64,000 bases of DNA from Nostoc sp. PCC 7524 (GCF_000316645.1 NC_019684.1:3563501-3627500), one strand, 5' to 3'; shown: positions 1 to 9,441, counted from the stretch's first letter. Translations and numbers: made by a program. The notes: generated by a model from the letters alone, not told the origin.

Positions 1-81
1 GCTATTTCTCAACTCAACCAAGTTGCTCACGGGTTACGCCAAGAAATTTCCCGCTTCAAAATTAGGGCTGTTAGTCAATAG
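1..81 (+). CDS. C-terminal end of a methyl-accepting chemotaxis protein (partial)
   Basis: The window opens inside a reading frame that ends with TAG at 79-81. The 26 visible residues (AISQLNQVAHGLRQEISRFK, then IRAVSQ) look like the extreme C-terminus of cyanobacterial MCPs, where a repeated hydrophobic/Gln pattern ends the signalling helix. The CheW gene starts 56 bp downstream and CheA and CheB follow on the same strand, which supports the call. Only the tail is visible, so the sensory domains cannot be described. Confidence 0.6.
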   Translation, partial: AISQLNQVAHGLRQEISRFKIRAVSQ

Positions 82-136
82 TCAATAGTTTTTTTCCTGC
101 TCTTCTGCACCTCTGCTTCTCACCTCCCTGTTCGCT

Positions 137-808
137 ATGAATAATTGTTACAATCTCATCGGTATTACAGGCGATCGCTCTTGTCCAGAGTTATCTAATT
201 TTATCCATTGTCGGAACTGTCCTGTTTACTCAAATATTGGTCGTCAGTTACTAGAGCGCACCATACCTGACAACTATCGCTATGAGTGGACTGAGTTATT
301 TTCTGAGCAACGGGGAGATGATGCTGACACCTTAATCACTACAGCAACTCTCACAGTCGTCATCTTTCGTTTACAAAGAGAATGGCTGGCACTTTCTACA
401 CAAGTTTTTAAAGAAACCATATCTCCAACTTTGATTCATAACCTACCCCATCGGAGTAATCAAATATTACGAGGATTGGTAAATATTCGTGGTGAACTAC
501 AATTGTGTGTCTCCTTAACTCATTTGCTGAATCTGGAAACGGTTGATACTCCCGTAGCAGCTTTGAGTCCTGTGGTGTACCCACGTATGGTGGTGGTGGA
601 AAAGGCGGGTAGTGTTTGGGTATTTCCTGTAGACGAACTGTATGGCGTACAGCGATTTCATCAACATGAATTACGAGATACGCCAAATAGCATGACGGCG
701 ACAACTCACAACTTTACCAAAGGGTTTTTCTATTGGCGAGAGAACAGTCTGGGCTATTTGGATGAGGAATTACTATTTACCACCTTAAATAGAAAGGTGT
801 GGCGATGA
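137..808 (+). CDS. cheW: CheW-domain chemotaxis coupling protein
   Basis: 223 residues. The first ~70 residues contain several cysteines (C4, then a C-x-x-C within HCRNCPVYS) and are not part of the usual CheW fold. Residues ~75-215 look like a CheW domain, with the typical phrases LRGLVNIRGELQLCVSLTHLL and VFPVDELYGVQRF. CheW proteins couple MCP receptors to the CheA kinase at the inner membrane. The stop overlaps the next start in an ATGA arrangement (805-808), so translation is probably coupled to cheA. The Cys-containing N-terminal extension matches the longer CheW variants of cyanobacterial pil-type chemotaxis clusters. Confidence 0.85.
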   Translation: MNNCYNLIGITGDRSCPELSNFIHCRNCPVYSNIGRQLLERTIPDNYRYEWTELFSEQRGDDADTLITTATLTVVIFRLQREWLALSTQVFKETISPTLIHNLPHRSNQILRGLVNIRGELQLCVSLTHLLNLETVDTPVAALSPVVYPRMVVVEKAGSVWVFPVDELYGVQRFHQHELRDTPNSMTATTHNFTKGFFYWRENSLGYLDEELLFTTLNRKVWR

Positions 809-3075
809 CAAAAGAAACTGATTATAGTCAATTTTCCTTGCTGGATTTATTCAGCATGGAGGTAAAAACCCAGGTAGCGATATTAAACGATCGCCTATTG
901 GCACTGGAAACTCAACCCCAACCCCAGGAAGACTTAGCAGCCTTAATGCGGGCAGCTCATTCTATTAAAGGAGCGGCGAGGATTGTACAACTTAATGCCG
1001 TTGTTACCCTAGCTCATGCAATGGAAGACTGTTTTGTTGCAGCCCAGACGGGACAAATCCGGCTCACTGCGGCTGATATTGATGTGCTGTTGGCGGCTGC
1101 GGATATGCTGCTACATATAGGTGAAGCTTGTGACGGTAACTCTCACCCCCAATTGCCAGAGGCAGCCAAGATTCAATCTTTAGTTACTGCGATCGCTAAT
1201 ATTCTCAATTCTCAGCCTGCTAGTCAAACTGTACCAGTAGAATTTCCACAACCAGAAACAGCATCAGCTTGGGTTGTCCCACCATCTCAAGTATTTACCC
1301 CTGTGTCCAAGGCTGAAGTCGTACAAAACCGAGCTGTGCGGGTGGGTGCAGATAATCTTAACCGCTTGATGGGATTAGCTGGAGAGTCATTAGTTGAAGC
1401 TAAATGGCTGGAAACCTTTGCTGACTCACTCCTAAAATTAAAAACTAGGCAGACGCAGTTATTCGGCTTATTGGAAGGGTTAGAAGAACTATTAAGTAAT
1501 AATTCTCGGCATTTATTAGAACGCCAGATCCAGGAAAAAATGAGTGCAGTACGTCAAACTGCTAGTGAATGTCGCCAGCTGTTAGGCGATCGCCATAATG
1601 AACTAGAGTTATATTCTCAGCGTTCTACCAACCTCGCAGATCGGCTATATCGCCAAGTCATCGCCACACACATGAGTCCCTTTGGCGAAGGAGGACAAGG
1701 TTTTCCGCGCATGGTGCGGGACATGGCTAGGCAATTAGGTAAACGTATAAAACTAGACATTGTTGGTAAATCGACGCTGGTAGACCGAGACATTTTAGAA
1801 CGTCTAGAAGTGCCTTTAACTCATATTTTGCGAAATGCTATTGATCACGGCATTGAGACACCCCAAGAACGTGTAGCAGTAGGTAAGTCAGAAACAGGAA
1901 CAATTCGGATTGAAGTTGTCCATCGTGCGGGAATGTTGTTAATTACTGTGTCAGATGATGGACGGGGTATAGATTTAGAATTTTTGCGTCAGGAGATTGC
2001 CAGAAAAAACCTGACTACGCCAGAAATGGCCGCCCAATTAACAGAAGCCGAGTTAATGGAGTTTTTATTTTTACCTGGGTTCTCCACCACTAAGACAGTA
2101 ACAGAAATTTCTGGTCGGGGTGTTGGTTTAGATGTGGCGCACAGCACAGTCCGGGAACTTGGCGGCAGTTTGCGGGCGGTTTCTCAGCCAGGGTTTGGTA
2201 TGGCGTTTTACTTACAGCTACCCCTAACCCTCTCAGTATTACGTACTCTAGTGGTGGAGATTGCTAACGAAGCTTATGCTTTTGGGTTGGCACGTATTGA
2301 TCAGGTGGTGATGATTCTCAAGTCGGCAATTGTGGTGTCCGAGAATCAGCCGTTTTTCATGTTAAACGACCAAGCAGTAGCCTTAATCTCAGCCCATCAA
2401 GTTTTAGAGTTGCCAGCACAGGTAGTAAATCCCGAATTACTGCCAGTAGTAATTATTAGCGATCGCCTCAGCCGTTATGGTGTAGTAATTGACCGTTTTA
2501 TTGGTGAGTGTAGTTTAGTTGTCCGTCCCCTCGACCCCCGTCTGGGTAAAGTTCCTAACATTAGTGCCGCCGCCTTAATGGATGATGGTTCACCAGTATT
2601 AATTATTGATATTGAAGATTTAGTTCGTTCCATTGCCAAGGTGCTGGCTAGTGGACAACTCAGCCAGGTAAATCACTCCACTCAACAAGCAGTTGCCAAA
2701 ACTTACAAACGTGTCTTGGTGGTAGATGATTCCATTACAGTCCGCGAAATGGAGCGTAAACTCTTAGAAAACAAGGGTTTCAAAGTCGAAGTAGCGGTCA
2801 ATGGTATGGATGGCTGGAACGCCATTCGCAGCAGTGATTATGATTTGGTAATTACCGACATTGATATGCCAAGAATGAATGGTTTTGAACTTACCAGCCA
2901 AATCAAAAACCATGCCAAGTTAAAGCATATTCCTGTAATTATCGTTTCCTACAAAGACCGAGAAGCAGACAGAATTCATGGCTTAGAAGCCGGTGCAAAC
3001 TACTATCTGACTAAGAGTAGTTTTCATGATGACACTTTATTAAACGCCGTTATTGACTTGATTGGTGAGGCTTAG
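805..3075 (+). CDS. cheA: Hybrid chemotaxis histidine kinase CheA with C-terminal receiver
   Basis: About 756 residues. An Hpt domain comes first, with phospho-acceptor His in RAAHSIKGAARI near residue 52. Next come a dimerisation region and an HATPase domain with N box LRNAIDHGIE, G1 box DDGRGI and G2 GRGVGLDVAHS. A CheW-like regulatory domain follows, and a receiver domain lies at ~635-755 (VLVVDDS, phospho-Asp in DLVITDIDMPRMNG, K in IVSYKD). The family autophosphorylates on His in response to MCP signals. ATG at 805 is preferred over GTG at 799 because it overlaps the cheW stop. The CheA-REC fusion is common in cyanobacterial phototaxis/pilus clusters, and no separate CheY is seen nearby. 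Confidence 0.93.
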   Translation: MTKETDYSQFSLLDLFSMEVKTQVAILNDRLLALETQPQPQEDLAALMRAAHSIKGAARIVQLNAVVTLAHAMEDCFVAAQTGQIRLTAADIDVLLAAADMLLHIGEACDGNSHPQLPEAAKIQSLVTAIANILNSQPASQTVPVEFPQPETASAWVVPPSQVFTPVSKAEVVQNRAVRVGADNLNRLMGLAGESLVEAKWLETFADSLLKLKTRQTQLFGLLEGLEELLSNNSRHLLERQIQEKMSAVRQTASECRQLLGDRHNELELYSQRSTNLADRLYRQVIATHMSPFGEGGQGFPRMVRDMARQLGKRIKLDIVGKSTLVDRDILERLEVPLTHILRNAIDHGIETPQERVAVGKSETGTIRIEVVHRAGMLLITVSDDGRGIDLEFLRQEIARKNLTTPEMAAQLTEAELMEFLFLPGFSTTKTVTEISGRGVGLDVAHSTVRELGGSLRAVSQPGFGMAFYLQLPLTLSVLRTLVVEIANEAYAFGLARIDQVVMILKSAIVVSENQPFFMLNDQAVALISAHQVLELPAQVVNPELLPVVIISDRLSRYGVVIDRFIGECSLVVRPLDPRLGKVPNISAAALMDDGSPVLIIDIEDLVRSIAKVLASGQLSQVNHSTQQAVAKTYKRVLVVDDSITVREMERKLLENKGFKVEVAVNGMDGWNAIRSSDYDLVITDIDMPRMNGFELTSQIKNHAKLKHIPVIIVSYKDREADRIHGLEAGANYYLTKSSFHDDTLLNAVIDLIGEA

Positions 3076-3334
3076 TCAAAAAGAAGGGTGTAGGGTGTAG
3101 GGGAAATCAGTGGGGGCTTGACCCACCACTGATTTTAGACCACCAAATCGGAGATTTTAGTGGGGGCTTTGACTCGAAGGTGGTTTCGGGGCAGGGTGTA
3201 AAAATAATCTAGTTTCTCTTCTTCCCCCACACCCCACACCCTGCACCCTACACCCTGTTGTGGTCAATAGTAGAGACTACAAGTCTTGATTGCTGAGGGA
3301 TGAACCTTTAATTTACTAATTTTGAATTACATCG
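3076..3334. repeat. Intergenic spacer with palindromic and 7-bp repeats
   Basis: The 259 bp between cheA and cheB holds no gene. A 10-bp inverted repeat (AAATCAGTGG at 3104-3113, CCACTGATTT at 3126-3135) forms a hairpin. Short GGGTGTA-type tandem repeats at ~3085-3102 reappear in inverted form at ~3225-3260 (CACACCC/ACACCCT units), so the spacer can fold into a long imperfect stem. This is typical of Nostoc intergenic repeats. A transcription terminator role is possible but not shown. Confidence 0.6.
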
Positions 3335-4318
3335 ATGAGAATTGCCATTGTTAACGATATGGTTATGGCTGTAGAGTCGCTACGGCGTACCATTGCCAAA
3401 ATCCCGGACTACGATGTGGCCTGGGTTGCTTATGATGGAGCAGAAGCTGTGACCAAGTGTGCAGTCGATACTCCGGACTTAATCTTGATGGATGTGCTGA
3501 TGCCAAATATGGATGGAGTCGAAGCCACGAAGCACATCATGAAGCAATCACCTTGTGCAATTATGATGGTGACTGCCAGTGTTAACCGTTATGCTGGTCA
3601 AGTTTTTGAAGCCATGTCTTATGGTGCTTTAGATGCCATCAATACACCTATTGAGGGTAGTACAGGACTGCTGAAAAAAATCTCTACGATCGCCAAACTA
3701 ATTGATAAGTCTCCCCGTTCCAGGATAGTCAACAAATCGCATAATTTACCATTATTGATTGCGATTGGTGCTTCTACAGGTGGCCCACAAGCATTAGTAA
3801 CAGTTCTCTCCCAGTTTCCTCAAGATTTTCCTGCTGCGATCGTCATTGTCCAACATTTAGATGCTCAGTTTACTCCCAATTTTGCTACTTGGTTAAACGA
3901 ACAAACTCCTCTATCTGTGGAAATAGCCAGTCCTGGTTCTTGTCCCCAAGCAGGAAAAATTTTGCTGGCTGGTACTAATCATCATCTTGTCCTACGTCCC
4001 AACCTGACCCTTGAGTATGAGCAAGAATCTGCGGATTGTTGTTACCATCCATCGATTGATGTCTTGTTTAAAAGCATAGTTAAACACTGGACTGGGAAAG
4101 GCATAGGAATTCTGCTTACAGGTATGGGACGGGATGGCGCACAAGGTTTGAAAATGATGCGGGATGCAGGTTGGCATACCATCACTCAAGACAGCAAAAC
4201 TTCTGTAGTTTATGGTATGCCCAAAGCGGCAGCAGAATTAAATGCGGCTGTGGAGATTTTAGCACTGGAGGCGATCGCCTCAGCTTGTACCCGGTTTTTA
4301 TCTACTGGTCAATCCTGA
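3335..4318 (+). CDS. cheB: Chemotaxis protein-glutamate methylesterase CheB
   Basis: 327 residues. The N-terminal receiver has phospho-Asp D53 in [14 protein letters not shown]. The C-terminal methylesterase carries the expected triad: S147 in [11 protein letters not shown]174 in VQHLDAQF and D267 in [10 protein letters not shown]. CheB removes methyl groups from MCP glutamates and thereby resets receptor sensitivity. It lies 260 bp after cheA on the same strand. No cheR methyltransferase is visible in this window, so its partner must be elsewhere. Length and active site are complete. Confidence 0.95.
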   Translation: MRIAIVNDMVMAVESLRRTIAKIPDYDVAWVAYDGAEAVTKCAVDTPDLILMDVLMPNMDGVEATKHIMKQSPCAIMMVTASVNRYAGQVFEAMSYGALDAINTPIEGSTGLLKKISTIAKLIDKSPRSRIVNKSHNLPLLIAIGASTGGPQALVTVLSQFPQDFPAAIVIVQHLDAQFTPNFATWLNEQTPLSVEIASPGSCPQAGKILLAGTNHHLVLRPNLTLEYEQESADCCYHPSIDVLFKSIVKHWTGKGIGILLTGMGRDGAQGLKMMRDAGWHTITQDSKTSVVYGMPKAAAELNAAVEILALEAIASACTRFLSTGQS

Positions 4319-4553
4319 TTTTGAGGTTATTAATAAAAATTTCAGTAAATTTACTAATATCGATTTTTTAATTGTTTATTCCTATTAGGAAATATCCCAA
4401 TAAATACTTAATTAAGGCTAAAAAATATTTTGAAAATTCGATATGATTATTGATTTTTACAAAATGATACAAAATCAGTAATTACTTAAAATTAAGTTAA
4501 TATTAATACAAAGACTAATTTTAGACTTATTAATAATTTGAGAGTATATAACA

Positions 4554-5927
4554 ATGAAATTAGAATCAATATCATTATCTCCAGAGAACAAACAAGCTGT
4601 CCCGAATTATCTCCAAGTAAATACTCCTGAATCTGCGTTATCTGGGGGAAATTTAAACACAGATCAAACCACAGTTATATTAATTGACGATCAGCTAATT
4701 ATTGGTGAAGCAGTTTGTCGGATTCTCTCTAGTGATTCAAATATTTCATTTCACTATCTAAGTGACCCAACACAAGCCATTCAGCAGGCGATCGCTCTTT
4801 CCCCCACAGTAATTTTACTGGATATGGTCATGCCAGAAATGGATGGGTTAATGCTGTTGCGTTGGTTTCGTTCCCACCCAGCAACCCGTGATATTCCTAT
4901 TGTCATGCTATCCAGCAAAGAAGAAGCGAAACTCAAAGCAGATGCCTTTGCTGAAGGTGCAAACGATTATCTAATTAAGTTACCTGATCCAGTTGAGTTA
5001 ATTGCTCGAATTCGTTACCATTCCAAAGCTTACAACAACCTCAAAGCACTCACTAATACAACTATTAATGCCCAATTACAAGCACAAAAATTAGAGCATA
5101 CTTTACGGCAATTACAAACAACTCAAGTCCAGTTAGTGCAAACAGAAAAAATGTCTGGCTTAGGCCGCATGGTTGCAGGATTAGCACATGAAATTAATAA
5201 TCCCATAAATTTTATCAATGGTAACTTCAAACATTTAAGTAACTATATTGAGTCTTTGGTTGATTTAATCAATTTTTATCAGCAAGAATATCCAGAACTA
5301 ACTTCTGCTTTGCAAGAAAAAATTATAGATATTAATCTTGAGTTTATTATAGAAGATATACCTAAGCTCCTCGCCTCAATGAAACTAGGAACTGAGCGTA
5401 TTAGTGAGATAGTTTCATCATTACGAAATTTTTCCCGGTTAGACCAAGCTGGTAAAAAAAGTGTGAATATTCATGAGGGTATTGAAAGTACACTATTACT
5501 TTTAAAACATCGTATCAGGCAGGAAATTAAAATTATTAAAGAGTATGGTAATTTACCACTAATTGAATGTTATCCAGCAGAACTAAATCAGGTATTCATG
5601 AATATTCTGAGCAATGCCATTGATGCTGTTCTAGAGCAGCATGATAAATCTCAGGAAAAAGAAATTTTCATTAACACTGAAATCACTGACTACCAAACAG
5701 CCAGAATTACTATTACAGATAATGGCGTTGGCATTAATCCAGAAATACAAAGCAAAATATTTGATCCTTTTTTTACAACTAAACCAGTTAATAAAGGAAT
5801 CGGGCTAGGCTTATCAATTAGCTATCAAATAATTCAAGAGCATCAGGGTGATATCAAGGTAAAATCTGAACTTGGACAAGGCACAGAATTTATTCTTGAA
5901 ATTCCCGTGACACTAAGTAAACAGTAA
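4554..5927 (+). CDS. Response regulator-histidine kinase hybrid (REC-HisKA-HATPase)
   Basis: 457 residues with no membrane segment. The N-terminal receiver domain (~40-160) has phospho-Asp D90 in VILLDMVMPEMDG. A coiled-coil linker leads to HisKA with H212 in GLAHEINNPINF, followed by HATPase motifs ILSNAIDAV, ITDNGVGI and KGIGLGLSISYQI. The receiver-first layout means the kinase is probably switched by another phospho-donor, plausibly the CheA encoded just upstream. The AT-rich 235-bp gap before it suggests its own promoter. Confidence 0.9.
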   Translation: MKLESISLSPENKQAVPNYLQVNTPESALSGGNLNTDQTTVILIDDQLIIGEAVCRILSSDSNISFHYLSDPTQAIQQAIALSPTVILLDMVMPEMDGLMLLRWFRSHPATRDIPIVMLSSKEEAKLKADAFAEGANDYLIKLPDPVELIARIRYHSKAYNNLKALTNTTINAQLQAQKLEHTLRQLQTTQVQLVQTEKMSGLGRMVAGLAHEINNPINFINGNFKHLSNYIESLVDLINFYQQEYPELTSALQEKIIDINLEFIIEDIPKLLASMKLGTERISEIVSSLRNFSRLDQAGKKSVNIHEGIESTLLLLKHRIRQEIKIIKEYGNLPLIECYPAELNQVFMNILSNAIDAVLEQHDKSQEKEIFINTEITDYQTARITITDNGVGINPEIQSKIFDPFFTTKPVNKGIGLGLSISYQIIQEHQGDIKVKSELGQGTEFILEIPVTLSKQ

Positions 5928-5951
5928 AAATTTATTGTGGCTAGCCTAGAA

Positions 5952-6082
5952 ATACAGCAGATTCGATGTTTATGAGGTACAGCAACTAATTGAAAAAAGT
6001 AATGAGTAATAAGTAGTGAGTAATAAGTAAATTTCTTACTCATTACTCATGATGTACCTCACTTACTTCAAAAGTGCTGTAT
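5952..6082. mobile_element. MITE-like inverted-repeat element
   Basis: The left end (ATACAGCA at 5952, with ATGAGGTACA near 5972-5981) is mirrored by the right end (TGTACCTCAC near 6053-6062, TGCTGTAT at 6075-6082). This gives imperfect ~30-bp terminal inverted repeats around a 7-bp-repeat core of TAATGAG/TAATAAG units. No coding capacity. The rest of the 333-bp gap up to the P450 is AT-rich with nothing else recognised. Confidence 0.5.
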
Positions 6083-6275
6083 ATTTATTTGTGTCTTTGT
6101 ATTTAAGAAATGTTCTTACAGTACAGAGGCACATATTTTTTTTGAAATTGTATTTTATATAGCAAAAAGCTGTTAAAAATCTAATATATTAAATCACTGA
6201 TTCAGAATAAATTTTTATTATTTCATAAAGGAATAATAGACTAACATTTCTATATTCCTGGTGTTTTATATAAAG

Positions 6276-7757
6276 ATGGCAATAACCACCGATAGACCGA
6301 AATTAACTGTACCTGGGCCGAATCCTTTACCAATTTTTGGACGTACAGCTCTGCTGGTAGAATATGTCAAAGATTCCATTGCTTTATCACGTCGTCTATT
6401 TAAGAAATATGGTTCAGTGGTTTCTCTAGCAGCCGGAGGTGGAACAAATCTTTACTCATCAGAAGATTACTGTCCGGGTACTGTGCTGGCTTATGGGCCA
6501 GAAAATGTTCGGGAAGTCACAAGTCAGCATGAGATTTACCATAAATATCCTTTAACCGGAGGCTTGTACCGCAAGCGCAATGACTCTCCACGGACAGAAA
6601 CTCTCAAACATTTTGGTGTGGGGTTGTTTGGTGTTAACAGTACAACCCATCGCCAACATCGCCAGCTGTTAATGCCCGCCTTTCACAAACAGCGCATTGA
6701 GTCTTATCGTGATGATATTGTCGGCATTACTCAGTCAGTTTTAGAGCAATTGCCATTGGGTAAGCCTGTTAACCTTTGTGAAATTATGCGGTTGCTGACT
6801 CTGCGTGCAGCGACAAAAACCTTATTTGGTGCTGATATTGGTGATGAAGGGGGTAGTAGTGCGAGATTATTGCAGAAAATTGGCACTCTACTAGGTTCAC
6901 CTGCGATCGCTATCTTACCTTTTGATGTGCCAGGGCTACCTTTCCATCGCCTGCTGAATTTAATGGCGCAACTAGATGACGAAATGCGTACCTTAATTCG
7001 GTGCAAACAAGCTAGCGGTACAGACTCAGGGGATGTCCTCTCTATGCTTATCCAAGCACGGGACGCAGATAGTGGACTGGGGTTAACTGAGGATGAATTG
7101 CTAGGTCATGTGAGCGTTATCTTTGCAGCTGGTCATGAAACTAGCGCCAATGCTTTAACTTGGACACTGTTTTTGCTTTCCCAACACCCACAAGTCGCAG
7201 CCGATTTACTGGATGAACTAGAAAGTGTTCTGCAAGGCGCACCACCAACTATTGAGCAGTTGCAGCAGTTACCTTTATTAGAGCGTGTAATTAAAGAAAG
7301 TTTGCGAATTTTACCGCCTGTACCCTGGAATGCGCGGGTGACATCGCAACCAACTAGCTTGGGAGGCTATGAATTACCGACAGGGACGGAAGTCTTCGTA
7401 AGTATTTACCATACTCATCATCTGCCCCAAATCTTCCCCAACCCAGAGAAATTTGACCCCCAGCGTTGGGAGACCAAAGAACCCACGATGTATGAGTACA
7501 ACCCCTTCAGTGCTGGTTCGCGCATTTGTATAGGAGCGCCTTTCGCACTGATGGAAATTAAAATTGTGCTAGCAATGCTATTAATGCAGTACCGCCTACA
7601 ATACATTTCTCGGCAACAGCTAGAACGGGACGCTTTAATTGTTATGGCTCCCAAAAATGGAATGCAAATGCTCATCCACAAGCAAGACCGCCAATTTACC
7701 CAAGGAGTGGGGGGAGTGCGTGGTAATGTTTGTGAAATGGTGAGGCTCAATAATTAA
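6276..7757 (+). CDS. Cytochrome P450 (CYP110-like)
   Basis: About 493 residues from ATG 6276; a GTG at 6261 would add five residues. P450 signatures are complete: I-helix oxygen-binding motif AGHETS (~285-290), K-helix ExxR within ESLR, and the heme loop FSAGSRICIGAP with ligand Cys at ~418. The N-terminus is proline-rich (TVPGPNPLPIFG) without a clear membrane anchor. CYP110 enzymes are typical of Nostocales and include fatty-acid and terpene hydroxylases, but no substrate can be inferred here. Adjacent genes are regulatory and unrelated. The tail after LIHKQ looks strain-specific. Confidence 0.9.
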   Translation: MAITTDRPKLTVPGPNPLPIFGRTALLVEYVKDSIALSRRLFKKYGSVVSLAAGGGTNLYSSEDYCPGTVLAYGPENVREVTSQHEIYHKYPLTGGLYRKRNDSPRTETLKHFGVGLFGVNSTTHRQHRQLLMPAFHKQRIESYRDDIVGITQSVLEQLPLGKPVNLCEIMRLLTLRAATKTLFGADIGDEGGSSARLLQKIGTLLGSPAIAILPFDVPGLPFHRLLNLMAQLDDEMRTLIRCKQASGTDSGDVLSMLIQARDADSGLGLTEDELLGHVSVIFAAGHETSANALTWTLFLLSQHPQVAADLLDELESVLQGAPPTIEQLQQLPLLERVIKESLRILPPVPWNARVTSQPTSLGGYELPTGTEVFVSIYHTHHLPQIFPNPEKFDPQRWETKEPTMYEYNPFSAGSRICIGAPFALMEIKIVLAMLLMQYRLQYISRQQLERDALIVMAPKNGMQMLIHKQDRQFTQGVGGVRGNVCEMVRLNN

Positions 7758-7765
7758 GCAAATAA

Positions 7766-7834
7766 TTAAGCTATCAGCTGTCAGCAGTCAGTTAATTATT
7801 GTAAAGCTGACTGCTGAACGCTGATAGCTAATTA
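7766..7834. terminator. Convergent hairpin between P450 and rre1
   Basis: An inverted repeat joins AGCTATCAGC (7769-7778) to GCTGATAGCT (7820-7829), extended by CTGTCAGCAGTCAG / CTGACTGCTGAA. It fills the 74-bp gap between two convergent genes and could stop transcription from both sides. Similar GTCAGCAGTCAG palindromes are common Nostoc intergenic repeats. Confidence 0.55.
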
Positions 7835-8509
7835 AGCCATTTGATTTTCAATCGCCCAACGCGCTAGTTCAGTGCGGTTGTGGAGATTAGTTTTGCCCAA
7901 CATATTGGAAACGTGGCTTTCAACAGTACGCTGACTAACATTTAATTCTTCAGCGATTTCGCGGTTGGCTAAACCCCTAGCTACAAACTGCACCACTTTT
8001 AGCTCGGTTGGGGTTAACTGCACATCGAAGGGAACCTGGATACGGGAACCGTTTTCTCCTCCTTTGGCTTGGTGTTCTTTCCAACGGATAGTTTGCTTCA
8101 GGGAGGATTCTACCTGCGCTACGAGTTCTTCTGGTTCAAAGGGCTTGACCATATAGACATCAGCGCCTTTATTGAGACCTTTAACTCGGTCTGCACTTTG
8201 TCCTTTTGCTGACAGGAAAAGAACAGGAATCCAACTGGTGCGTTCATTTTGCCGGACTTGTTCTACAAAGGTATATCCGTCCATTTCCGGCATCATCACG
8301 TCACAGATAATCATATCTGGTACATCATGTTCGAGAATCTCTAAAGCTTCTCGGCCATTTTCTGCGGTGATGACTTCATATCCTCGGAACTCCAAATAGT
8401 CCTTCACCAGCAAGATGAGGTTAGGGTCGTCATCAATCAGTAGAAGTCGTTTGTGATCTTTCATGCTGGGCTCTTTCATAGCAGTGGCACTTGTCGCGCT
8501 TCGATCCAT
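7832..8509 (-). CDS. rre1: LuxR-type response regulator, Rre1/Ycf29-like
   Basis: About 225 residues. The receiver domain begins at LLLIDDDPN and carries phospho-Asp in DMIICDVMMPEMDG. The LuxR/NarL helix-turn-helix is at the C-terminus (LTPTELKVVQFVARGLANRE, then SQRTVESHVSNML). The closest family I recognise is cyanobacterial Rre1 (plastid Ycf29), which works with Hik34/Hik2 in heat and osmotic responses and controls chaperone genes. groESL lies ~1 kb away, divergently. Starts are uncertain: ATG 8509, ATG 8479 or ATG 8464, the last giving MKDHKRLLLIDDD. The assignment to Rre1 is from recalled sequence similarity, not a search. Confidence 0.8.
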   Translation of the reverse strand: MDRSATSATAMKEPSMKDHKRLLLIDDDPNLILLVKDYLEFRGYEVITAENGREALEILEHDVPDMIICDVMMPEMDGYTFVEQVRQNERTSWIPVLFLSAKGQSADRVKGLNKGADVYMVKPFEPEELVAQVESSLKQTIRWKEHQAKGGENGSRIQVPFDVQLTPTELKVVQFVARGLANREIAEELNVSQRTVESHVSNMLGKTNLHNRTELARWAIENQMA

Positions 8510-8868
8510 CAAGGTATTGAATGGTTATCCTTATATGGTGGATTGTTGAGATGTTGTCATTTTTCCCACTTAACTTACCCTTGTTTAACTTGAAGTCTCA
8601 AAAGTGTTTGTCACTTTTATCAGACCGCTAGCTCTTTGGCATTATTCCAGTAAGGATACGTAGAGCAGTAGTATTTATAATGCGCTATTATATATCCCTT
8701 TGAAAGTAGCGGGTAAAAAAAACACTGATTAAATAATAATCTTTCTAGTTCACGAGTCAGTATCGGCTTCAGATGACCCTAGTTGTAAAACAACCCGCGC
8801 TTTCATTGGCTGACTACTCTACAATACCCTACGGATATTCAGCCTAGATTCATATGTTCACCAGCAAG

Positions 8869-9012
8869 TTAGGGAGTTGTCGGCAAAGGATGGGTTAAAA
8901 ACGCTGATTCTTCAACCACCATTATGCCTATCAAGTGTTCTTGGATGATCCGCTCAATAACCTCCGGGTTTGCTTGGCGATACCAGACACTATCCGGGTA
9001 GACAACTATTAT
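8869..9012 (-). pseudogene. Remnant of a thioredoxin-like [2Fe-2S] ferredoxin gene
   Basis: Read on the minus strand, about 47 codons end at TAA (8869-8871) and include [20 protein letters not shown] and the following IQEHLIG. This matches the conserved C-terminal third of thioredoxin-fold 2Fe-2S ferredoxins (VYPDGVWY, then a [12 protein letters not shown] helix). The frame is closed by TAG at 9013-9015 and the Cys-containing N-terminal part is missing, so this is a decayed fragment. It sits in the ~970-bp spacer between rre1 and groES. Confidence 0.6.
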
Positions 9013-9245
9013 CTATCTATAACAACAAACTCGCAAGCAAAAAACTTTAATTTTGTTGCTCTAGATCACTGTATTGTTACTCATTGAGCGGCTCTCTGAT
9101 TACTGTTCTATAACAATTTCCCCACTTTGCAAATAAAGTTGACCATATAAAAATATTCGTAACTTATGGAAAAGAACCCGAAAAATACTAATAATTAAGC
9201 ATTTGTACTTACGCAATTCACGGGATGTGTATATACGAGGACTCA

Positions 9246-9380
9246 AAATGGGGAATAGGGAATAGGGAGTAGGGAATGGGGGATAAACAGTAGATATTTT
9301 TTCTGCTGTGTCTACCTCATCCTCCCCATTTTCGCCTACTTTCCCCACTCACCACTCACTACTCCCTACTCCCTTCCCTA
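9246..9380. repeat. 7-bp tandem repeats upstream of groES
   Basis: GGGAATA/GGGAGTA units at ~9248-9285 are followed by the complementary ACTCCCT/CTACTCC units at ~9345-9377. These are the short tandemly repeated repetitive sequences known from heterocystous cyanobacteria. They can pair across the intervening 60 bp. No gene is supported here; the small minus-strand frame over this stretch is low-complexity. Confidence 0.7.
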
Positions 9381-9384
9381 CCTA

Positions 9385-9400
9385 GTTCGGAAACCCGTAC
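9385..9400 (+). promoter_or_regulatory. K-box-like element upstream of groESL
   Basis: GTTCGGAAACCCGTAC fits the cyanobacterial groESL K-box pattern GTTCGG-NNAN-CCNNAC exactly. K-boxes have been described as positive, light/heat-related elements upstream of groESL. Here the box lies 40 bp before the CIRCE operator and 85 bp before groES. Confidence 0.65.
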
Positions 9401-9411
9401 ACCCTGCATTA

Positions 9412-9441
9412 TTGCCATTGTCGGTTGCTCTTCGCTAAATT
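9412..9441 (+). promoter_or_regulatory. groESL promoter: Candidate groESL sigma-70-type promoter
   Basis: TTGCCA (9412-9417) and TAAATT (9436-9441) are separated by 18 bp. The CIRCE operator starts at the end of the -10 hexamer, which would let a bound HrcA block initiation. This is a sequence-pattern inference; the transcription start is not known. Confidence 0.4.

Noticed and set aside
9100..9348. Minus-strand open frame upstream of groES
   Set aside because: It runs over heptamer repeats and AT-rich spacer, has low-complexity translation and no family resemblance.
9246..9380. Regular repeats that could suggest a CRISPR array
   Set aside because: Units are 7 bp without spacers; they are the usual heptamer repeats of heterocystous cyanobacteria.
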